Assembly (NCBI GenBank): GCA_030248215.1
Contig: JASANG010002859.1
Location: forward strand, 186,001 to 250,000
DNA: 64,000 bases
From: Enoplolaimus lenunculus
Lineage: Eukaryota; Nematoda; Enoplea; Enoplida; Thoracostomopsidae
Direction: 5' to 3'
Below the pieces are notes generated by a model. That model did no database searches. It was given only the letters and a program-made list of their open reading frames with translations, and was not told the origin of the DNA. Position numbers and translations under genes: made by a program. This document shows, piece after piece, positions 56,323 to 64,000 of this stretch (position 1 is the first letter of the stretch; each line of letters opens with the position of its first letter).

Positions 56323-56730
56323 TTTCGACCCCTACGCCCCGTTGAGATCAATTTAATTTAATACATATGTTATTCAGCAACTAAGCGTTATAACTACTTA
56401 TATGTTTACTGAATTACAATTAATTGTTAGCTTGTTTTTTTCTTTATTTTTTACTTCATTGCACTTCTTGACTTGCGCAGTATTGCACAATTTGATAAAA
56501 TTCACGAGCACAACCGTAAATATCCCGTATCCTATTCGGTTTATACCGAATACCGGAAACAACTATCGTATTGCCGGATATTAAACCGGATCCGGCAATC
56601 CGGTCGCATCCTACTTTGACGATGTAAAACTTGATTGGAGCAGCATAATTCTGGCTACAGGCATAACCTCGAACTACAACAGTGCATTTACAATACTGAC
56701 CGCAATCGGCGTTCATACGTAAAAAAGACC

Positions 56731-57005
56731 TTCACCCCTTCTCACATTGAGTTGCCTATAGGCAACTCAGTGCAGTGTATATACGTTAAATAGTATATAT
56801 CGCACCGCGTTTAACAATAAATTGCAACACGTATACATAGAACTAAATCACCACAAGACGTGAGAGCCCCCTCGGGCTCGAGCGTCAAGCTCCTACAGCT
56901 GAGTGGTGATGGTGTACGCCTCCCACTCCAGTCACTGGAATTCGAATCCTAGCATAAAAGTAGGTCTCAGGGGAAATAGAAACTATTCATGTGAGGAAGT
57001 GTTAA
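56731..57005 (+). mobile_element. piggyBac-like MITE with tRNA-Gly-like core (family H)
   Basis: ACCCCTTCTCACATTGAGTT to TTCATGTGAGGAAGTGTTAA. tRNA-like core 56889-56953: A box CAGCTGAGTGG, anticodon-arm GCCTCCCACTCC, B box ATTCGAATCCT. About 90% identical by eye to the next copy. Confidence 0.8.
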
Positions 57006-57058
57006 ACGAAAAATTTTCAGTTTACTATCTTTAAACGAAAAATTTTCAGTTTACTATC

Positions 57059-57327
57059 TATAACCCCTTCTCACATTGAGTTGCCTGTAGGCAACTCAGC
57101 GCAGTGTATATACGTTAAATAGTATATATCGCACCGTGTTTAACAATTGCAACACGTACACGTACTAAATCACCACAAGACGTGAGAGCCCCCTCGGGCT
57201 CGAGCGTTAAGCTCCTATAGCTGAATGGTGATGGTATACGCCTCCCACTCCAGTCACTGGAGTTCGAATCCTAGCATAAAAGTAGGTCTCCGGGGAAATC
57301 GAAAATATTCATGTGAGAAAGGGTTAA
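57059..57327 (+). mobile_element. piggyBac-like MITE with tRNA-Gly-like core (family H)
   Basis: TAACCCCTTCTCACATTGAG to TCATGTGAGAAAGGGTTAA. tRNA-like core 57211-57275: A box TAGCTGAATGG, B box AGTTCGAATCC, CCC in the anticodon position. A TTGCCTGTAGGCAA hairpin lies near the left end. The tandem pair is separated by a duplicated 25-base ACGAAAAATTTTCAGTTTAC spacer. Confidence 0.82.
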
Positions 57328-58155
57328 AGCACACAGTGTCTGACTCATACCACAAAATACCGACGAATTTTAATATTCCTACAAAATTGTCTCTGTTAAA
57401 CAATTGGGACAAAAAATTATTCATATAAAACTTTACAAACACACCAGCATCCATCAAAATTCAATTTAATGGATAAAAACATTTATGTTCATTATTTTAT
57501 TAAAAAAATCACCAAGGCCGAATACAGCCATTTCAACCAGCCCGTCATATGTACACAGTTAAATCCATTTCAAAACCAATAACGAACGAAAAATATTAAA
57601 ATTAATACAACAACATCAAGGTTTGAGCAAAAGTTGAACAAATTCGGCAAAAACAATAGCGATTCCGTTCCGAATTCGGCCCAATTAGCGGCTCCGATAC
57701 GACTTCAATTGGCAAATGCCGAATCCAACAATGTTTAACAATATATGCTTACTTTTTTTAAACAATAGAAAAATTTAAATAATAACCCCGTCAGAGAATT
57801 AATGGATCCGCCGCTGTCTTCCGGCACGCGTAAACTTCCCCCAAAGTTTATGCTCAAGACGAAGCCAAACGGTAACCCAAGTATAAAAAATAACAACAGG
57901 GCCGGAACAGGCACCCACATACCCTCATTTTGGAAGGCCCCATCCCTAAAGCGACCCAATCTTAACCGTACGAAACAAAAACCGCCGAAGTTTTAAAATG
58001 CGTCTTTCTTCTCGCTCGTTTCGCTTGCGAGTTTGGGATCACCCACCCCTGTCTGCTCCGCGTCTGAATACCAAAATCCGTCAAGTTCCAAAACGAGGAA
58101 CGTACAAAAGTTCGTTTCCGAGCATATTTACATCATTTTTAGAATTATTGCTTAT

Positions 58156-58530
58156 ATGCAAATTATCTATTAACTAACTAATCAATTATCGATTTTAGAC
58201 GATCGTAAACAATTGATTCAAATTCCTCGCACTTGAAAACCCTTTAGTGCTGAAATTATATTGCTTTTAATCTTAACAATTAGTGAAATATTGTAAAAAG
58301 TCCTAATTTAGGCTTATAAACTATGCTAATATGCAAATTATCTATTAGTTAACTGCTCAATTATCGGTTTTGGAGGTTTGTAAACAGTCTACGCAGATTC
58401 CTTGCACTCAAAAACCCTTTAATGCTAAAATTAGATTGCTTCTAACTGTAATAATTAGTAAAATATTGTGGAAAGTCCTAATTTAGGCTTAATTAATTAT
58501 GCAAATTAGCCTGTAGCTAATAAACGGCTT
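58156..58530. repeat. ~170-bp tandem duplication
   Basis: ATGCAAATTATCTATTA through AGTCCTAATTTAGGCTT occurs twice, with a third start at 58498. Followed by a CGGACGGACAGTCGGACGG stretch at 58634-58658 of a type common in invertebrate dispersed repeats. Confidence 0.75.
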
Positions 58531-58935
58531 AAAATTTTAAAACCCCAATGCAAGGTTAACACCCCAGGATAATTGGCTTTCAAACAAAAAAAGTTTATCA
58601 AAATCGGTTTAGCCGTTCCTGAGATTCTTTTCGGACGGACAGTCGGACGGACGGACATCCACCTTTCGATTCGACCCCCAAGTACAAAACATAAAACGCT
58701 TCGCGATACTCCGAGCTTCGCTCGGAGTTTCACTTCGGTCAACGAAAGGAAGTTGTATATAAAAAATCGTCAACAAACATGACTCATTCATAAAACTACT
58801 AAACTATGACGTCATACACAGTGTTGTTGTCTACACTATAGAGCAAACACAGTACTGACGTCGCAGAAAACAACGCATTTGATTGGACAGCTTTCATTTG
58901 GGAATACAAACGAGCGACTACTGGGGGGATGTACA

Positions 58936-59097
58936 GGGCCGTAGCCAGCTCACCTTGCTAGGGGAAGCTAAAACTATGCCAGGAGGAGCGTTCAAGAGTA
59001 TTCAATGACTTACAAACAAGATTGAAAATCTTCTAGGGTGGTCAAAATGTTTCCAGGAGGGGCAGAGCCCCACCCCCCTTGGCTACGGGCCCGAGGA
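58936..59097. mobile_element. MITE family G
   Basis: GGGCCGTAGCCAGCTCACCT to CCTTGGCTACGGGCCCG. Flanks GGATGTAC/GGACGTAG are roughly repeated. Confidence 0.75.
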
Positions 59098-59223
59098 CGT
59101 AGCTTGCATTACATGTCGGGAGGATATAATAGTGACTAGGATGTAGCTAGGATCAGATTTCGGTACGGCATTTCGAGAGACGATATATCCGTCTCTATTC
59201 CTGTCCTTATATACGTCCCTGGC

Positions 59224-59390
59224 AGGCTGCAACCGGAATTACAATTTACCGGAACTGGAACCTGAAATATTTACCGGAAACGGAACCGGAAAAGTAAAAT
59301 TACATGCCACCGAAAAATTGATTTTATTTTTCATTTTCGCAATATTAATGATGAAATAAATAACCCTAGTTGGAACTTTTACGCATTGCG
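59224..59390 (+). mobile_element. hAT-like MITE (family F), left half only
   Basis: CAGGCTGCAACCGGAATTAC, then TTTACCGGAACTGGAACC. Right end missing. Confidence 0.65.
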
Positions 59391-59773
59391 CAAAGCTGGC
59401 AAATTATGTAGTATATTTAAAAACTGGAAACTTCATTCAATACACAAACGGGTCCGTACAAATGGCGTAACAGACTTTAACGGCGAATTGTTCCATATGT
59501 TTACTTTTCTAAACCAAATGACCATCACGATTAAATTAGCTAAAATTTAGGCTTAGGGTTTAGTTTAGGCCAGACCTTGGTTTAGTCCAAGTTTCAGCTT
59601 CAACTTAAACATTGACAGGTCAATCAATGAAAATTGAACACCAATCAACTCAGCTCCACAAGCTGCGTCGAATGATATATAATTTGTCTGACTTTTTGAC
59701 AAAAATTAATTTGAGCAACAAACACGGGGACAAGTACCTACAACCGTTTCAGTTTCCTTTTCCCCTACGTCCT

Positions 59774-59994
59774 GGGCCCATATTCTCAAATGCGTATAGC
59801 AAATATCATCAGTTAGCGACAGGTTTTCAAACTGACCAACATCTGCAGTTGCAGATCTCAAAATTTTATACCGAAGTTGGGCAAATCAAACGCGAACAAT
59901 GTGCTGAATTTCAAATCTCACCATACGTTGGTACCAACGTTACAGGACCTATCGCCAACTGGTAACAAATGCTATACACATTTGAGAATACAAG
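59774..59994. mobile_element. MITE family C
   Basis: GGGCCCATATTCTCAAATGC to CACATTTGAGAATACAAGC. Confidence 0.78.
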
Positions 59995-60235
59995 CTCTAA
60001 TCGTGACCATTGGCCTCGATCCTGACACCAGAGACAAACCCGTGACCCTACGCTGAGTCATCAGCGGTCACCCAATACAAACATTTCGTCTCAAAAACAT
60101 AGGACAACCTCGACAACAACAAAACATACACGAACAATAAATACAAACAACACCGAAAGACAAAGTGAATGGCAGAACTTTTAACTGTTCATACTCACAA
60201 TGCAACCATAGCAGCATCATCATCATCATTATCAT

Positions 60236-60385
60236 GGCCCATGTTACTTTAAATGGCGTCCAGGTTTCTGTTTCTGATGGGTCCATAAAAGATTAGGTTT
60301 AGATTCTAAATGACATTTTTTTGCTTAGACTTAGGCTTAGGAATACGCTTAATTTACTGTTACGCCCCTTAAAGTAACACTGGCC
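60236..60385. mobile_element. TTAGGC-bearing element, family B
   Basis: GGCCCATGTTACTTTAAATG to CCTTAAAGTAACACTGGCC. Perfect 8-bp target duplication, ATTATCAT, at 60228-60235 and 60386-60393. Confidence 0.9.
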
Positions 60386-60594
60386 ATTATCATCATCGGC
60401 CAATCAAAAAACATCACTAGTACGTCACTATGACGACATCAGATTTCGCAGAAACACAATTTTCAGAGGACAGACGACAAACACTTGACTATAGTGGACA
60501 AATTTTACAGTGAAACAAAACTCGTTCACAGCGAAAACAAAAAATATTGTAATTTTAAAAACTCAACGAAAACCTCGCGTTCGCTCAAAAACGG

Positions 60595-60695
60595 TTGCGA
60601 TTTTGAAACTTTTTGCATCCGGTTCCGCTTGTGTTTCCGGTAACTTTTTCAAGTTCCGGTTCCGGTAAATTGTAATTCCGGATGTACACCCTGCC
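60595..60695. mobile_element. Short family F-like relic
   Basis: GCATCCGGTTCCGCTTGTG to TAATTCCGGATGTACACCCTG. Only the terminal parts are left. Confidence 0.5.
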
Positions 60696-60864
60696 TGCTG
60701 CATCAGCTATGCGTCGCTCATCATTTGCAACCACTTCTTAATAAACAGTATTTGTATATTTTTTCTTAAATGTCATGCAATTATTAAGCTCAACTCATCT
60801 GTAGATATAGTGAAAATAAACGTGTCGGTAGCTGTATGCTCCCAAAACTACCGATACCAATCGC

Positions 60865-61537
60865 GGCCCATGCATGGAAGAACAGGGCCGGACCAGTAGT
60901 GGCAGCATATTCCTAAGCCTAAGCCTAAGTCTAACCGTATGGATGATCCTATTCCTAAGCCTAAGCATATGGATGAGCCTATTCCTAAGCCTAAACGTAT
61001 GAATGAGCCTATTCCTAAGCCTAAGCCTAAGCCTAAGCATATGGATGATCCTATTCCTAAGCCTAAGCATATGGATGAGCCTATTCCTAAGCCTAAACGT
61101 ATGAATGAGCCTATTCCTAAGCCTAAGCCTAAGCCTAAGCATATGGATGAGCCTATTCATAAGCCTAAGCCTACGCATATGGATCAGCCTATTCATAAGC
61201 CTAAGCCTAAGCATATGGATGAGCCAATTCATAAACCCAAGCCTAAGCATACGGATGAGCATATTCATAAGCCTAAGCATATGGATGAGCCAATTCATAA
61301 GCCTAAGCCTAAGCATACGGATGAGCCTATTCATAAGCCTAAGCATATGGATGAGCCAATTCATAAGCCTAAGCCTAAGCCTAAGCATACGGATGAGCCT
61401 ATTCATAAGCCTAAGCATATGGATGAGCCTATTCATAAGCCTAAGCCTAAGCCTAAGCACAAAAATTTGTCTACATCTTAAACTGACTCTATTATAGCCC
61501 CTCCAGAAAACGATCCGGCCCTGTTCTATAAATGGGC
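60865..61537. mobile_element. TTAGGC-bearing element, family A, longest array
   Basis: GGCCCATGCATGGAAGAACA to GGCCCTGTTCTATAAATGGGC. About 540 bases of GCCTAA hexamers with CATATGGATGAGCCTATTC spacers; a repeat of roughly 120 bases (60949-61068 against 61051-61170) shows recent higher-order duplication. Confidence 0.85.
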
Positions 61538-61759
61538 GCCCCATCCGCGGCGATACTGTGATTCACCGATGCCGATGAATCCGTTCACAACGACGAACGG
61601 CACACAACATTCACCAGAGTATTTCATAGACTGAGACAACGAATGACTCAAAACTTTACAATTCGTGTTTTTCTCCTTAAATTAAATGTATTTTTTTTGC
61701 TTGAAAAAATATTCTTGTCTGTCAAATCAAATTTCGTTAAAATCGACTTTGTTTATCTC

Positions 61760-61935
61760 ACGCCCGCCGCCAGCTCACCTTGCTGCTAAGGGGGGCGGGG
61801 CTAAAAAATTTTCAGCAGGGCATGCAAGGGTTTTCGAGATGAGTTACAAGCAAGGTTGAAAATTCTCTAGGGGGGCCTAAATTGTTCCAAGGGCGGTTGA
61901 GCCCCCCTGGCCCCACCCTTGGCTACGGGTCCGAT
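61760..61935. mobile_element. MITE family G
   Basis: CGCCCGCCGCCAGCTCACCT to CCCTTGGCTACGGGTCCG. Confidence 0.72.
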
Positions 61936-62219
61936 TTATATCTTCGGTCGTTTAAATAACATTTCATACACATCGCAACGCATGAAAATGTCGATTCTGG
62001 TCGCAGTCAAAAAAATAGATTCATAACTGTTGTTGTTGTTGTTTCGTGTCAAATGAGAATTTTTTTCACAGAATAAATACATCAGGGGGTGTAACTTTCG
62101 ATCAAACCCGTTTATTCAGAAGTGCCCGTAGAATTTAATTTTGAACGGCCTGCAATTGTTCCTGGCGTTTGTACAATTTCGAATTTTCACAAATTTTGGC
62201 AAAAGTAGGTTTTGAAGAA

Positions 62220-62657
62220 CAGGCTGCGACCGGATATCTGGTTACGGTTTAATATCCGGCAAACCCGACATTCATATGCGAGCCGGCAAACCCGATATTC
62301 GTATCCGGTTCCGGTATAAAACTAGCGGATGCTGGATATTGACGGTTGTGGTCCCGAATACCATAAAACAGCTTTTTTTGACCCGTGGACATATTTATTC
62401 AACACGTTGCTGCAATTACCTTTCTGGGCACTTAAAGCTGTTAAGTATTTTATCACTAGAATTAGAATGAAAAATCCAAACTAACAATTAACTTTAATTC
62501 TGTAAATAAAAACGTAAACCTTTTGTGCGACTCAACTACTGCCAACAGTATTCATATTTTCACGCTATATCCAGTTATAATATCCGGTTTCTGTAAAAAA
62601 ATTCAATATCCGGCTCTAGTTTCAGTATCCGGCGCATTAATATCCGGTCGCATCCTG
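62220..62657. mobile_element. Inverted-repeat element with CAGG(C/A)TGCGACCGGATAT ends
   Basis: CAGGCTGCGACCGGATATCT to ATATCCGGTCGCATCCTG. Related in plan to family F, with ATATCCGG motifs instead of TTCCGG. Another right end is near 56605-56615. Confidence 0.75.
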
Positions 62658-62925
62658 CTCAAGTGTCACTGAGCTCGTATATGCATGTTTTACTTCACTG
62701 TAATTTCAGCTATAGAGTTTTCAACATTGTCCACAAAAGTGGCTTCACACGATAGCTGTACAGAGAACCCAGACCGTCCGAATTGTTGACTCTCTTTTGA
62801 AAAGGTGACACTAATTTCTTTGACCACTCCAAAACCTCACAAACCGGTAAATAACAATCCACAAGGTTAAGTGCCATTAAGTCACAGGTTTAATACATGC
62901 TTCTTCAATCATTACAGATAAAAAT

Positions 62926-63072
62926 GGCCCATGTTACTTTAAGGGGCGTCCAGGTTTCTGGTGGGTCTATAAAAGAGTAGGTTTTAGATTCTAGATTAAA
63001 TGGTTTTAGGCTTAGGTTTAGGCTTAGGAATACGGTTAATCTACTGGTACGCCACATAAAGTAACATTGACC
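62926..63072. mobile_element. TTAGGC-bearing element, family B
   Basis: GGCCCATGTTACTTTAAGGG to ACATAAAGTAACATTGACC. Target duplication not clear. Adjacent to the exon candidate at 63096. Confidence 0.8.
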
Positions 63073-63095
63073 GATATAATAATGGTATCTGTGTA

Positions 63096-63278
63096 TCACA
63101 ATTCACCGCCGAATGATTGGCACCTACAGGGATCAGGGATTAACGAAACGGGATCGATCTCGATGAGACTCCGGACGACAATTTGCCGTAGGTGGTGGAG
63201 TTTAAAATTCTTAGCAATCACATCCGTGCAAAATTCAATAGGTATCAATGCTATAAAAGCCATATAAGGGTAATTGTG
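63096..63278 (-). CDS. Candidate last exon of an unidentified minus-strand gene
   Basis: After a good acceptor (TGATGTTTGCAG) there are 60 open codons and a TGA. It contains IALIPIEFCTDVIAKNF, then KLHHLRQIVVRSLIEIDPV and SLIPDP. The L..L...VVRSLI.....LIPDP pattern recalls a SOCS box (L..LCR..IR......LPLP), usually at protein C-termini. No upstream exon was found before the window edge. Could be chance. Confidence 0.3.
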   Translation of the reverse strand, partial: HNYPYMAFIALIPIEFCTDVIAKNFKLHHLRQIVVRSLIEIDPVSLIPDPCRCQSFGGEL

Positions 63279-64000
63279 CTGCAAACATCAAACAGCCAAC
63301 GACCATTTTAAATCATCAAATTCAACAATAAAACAGCTCGATTAACCCATAATATAATTATGACGCAGTTCAACAAGGTTGGTCAGGGTTTGACTCATAC
63401 CACAAAATCTCACATTACCAATAACTCAGCATCGTGAATCATTCGGCCTGATTTAATTTAAAATATAATTTAATTTGTATACTTATTCAATAAGTGAACA
63501 CGCTTAGGTGTAGTAATTAGGTAATCAAATTTGTGGCGGAGGTATGGAATCTGGACCTCCCGTAGGATTTTGATAAAACGTGGTCGATACTATAGATCTC
63601 GACGAGCTGACTTCAACGGTACCATATTTATGGCTGCATGACCAACGGTTCAGAAGTTTTGGTGCTCGAAATTATAGTGCTAACTCGCACAGATTGGAAC
63701 AGGAAGTATTTATCATTCATGTGTTCGTAAAATATAAGCCTAACCAGATTTATTCCTTACACAAATTTGACTGCTGTTTGTACATGTTTTATATGGTAAA
63801 AAGTTAAAATTTAAAGGATCATATGAACCGAGGACCCTACAGCGTTTTAAAATGTCACCGTTGAACTCAACGCGTAGAAATCTATAAAATGAACTAAAAT
63901 TGATTTGCACAATAATTATTTGCCAACACCCTATTTCCAAACTATAAATTAAACTAGGTTTATATAGTATACGAACAAAGCTGTGTGAGCGTGTGCCGAA
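63279..64000. repeat. Right-edge region with an inverted-repeat pair
   Basis: TATAGATCTCGACGAGCTGA at 63592 and the complement of 63840-63890 (GCGTTGAGTTCAACGGTGAC) form inverted arms. A related single arm (GCGCTGAATTCAACGGTACC) occurs at 3340-3360. No gene seen. Confidence 0.45.

Larger units (their letters stand above)
45929..63095. other. Repeat-rich region upstream of vhp-1
   Basis: Should contain the missing 5' exons of vhp-1, but none could be assigned. Mostly MITEs, tandem repeats and AT-rich sequence; elements are listed separately. Confidence 0.6.

Noticed and set aside
58506-58791. Frames with SVRPTVRPKR-like translation
   Set aside because: They translate the CGGACGGACAG dispersed repeat; such frames recur in many invertebrate genomes without being genes.

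Overview
This is eukaryotic DNA: three intron-rich protein genes, with introns and spacers packed with short transposon-derived repeats. A nematode is the most likely source. The three genes match nematode NAS-type astacin, WEE-1.3/Myt1 and VHP-1, and many dispersed arrays are built on TTAGGC, the nematode telomere hexamer. The large, repeat-stuffed introns are unlike Caenorhabditis and would suit an early-branching, repeat-rich lineage such as a mermithid (inference only).

Layout. (1) 83-17847, minus strand: a secreted astacin zinc metalloprotease. Eleven exons read Cys-rich N-terminus, pro-domain, furin-like site, catalytic domain, EGF and CUB; the gene runs off the left edge. (2) 17848-21641: a spacer between the divergent 5' ends, holding a minisatellite-bearing transposon. 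(3) 21664-31106, plus strand: a complete 16-exon Myt1 (PKMYT1/WEE-1.3) inhibitory kinase of 765 residues in this model, with a membrane anchor after the kinase domain and a conserved C-terminal motif. (4) 31107-35242: a convergent 3' spacer. (5) 35243-45928, minus strand: a VHP-1/DUSP8/DUSP16-type JNK/p38 phosphatase with an unusually long low-complexity tail (about 1,770 residues) and two poly-glutamine tracts; its rhodanese-domain N-terminus was not found. (6) 45929-64000: about 18 kb of repeats with one weak exon candidate (63096-63278) that may be the 3' end of another minus-strand gene.

The most unusual feature is the repeat landscape. At least ten families of non-autonomous inverted-repeat elements occur, and no transposase or reverse-transcriptase reading frame was seen. 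One superfamily has ends starting GGCCCATG and makes 8-bp target duplications, several of them perfect. Its interior is a tandem array: mostly TTAGGC telomere-like DNA, but in one copy a 10-bp GGGACAGTTG minisatellite. Another family has TTAA/CCCTTTCT ends like piggyBac and carries a tRNA-Gly-like A-box/B-box segment. Nested insertions give relative ages. Two of the host genes are regulators of protein phosphorylation (Cdk1 inhibition, MAPK inactivation) and the third is a secreted protease; nothing suggests they form one pathway.
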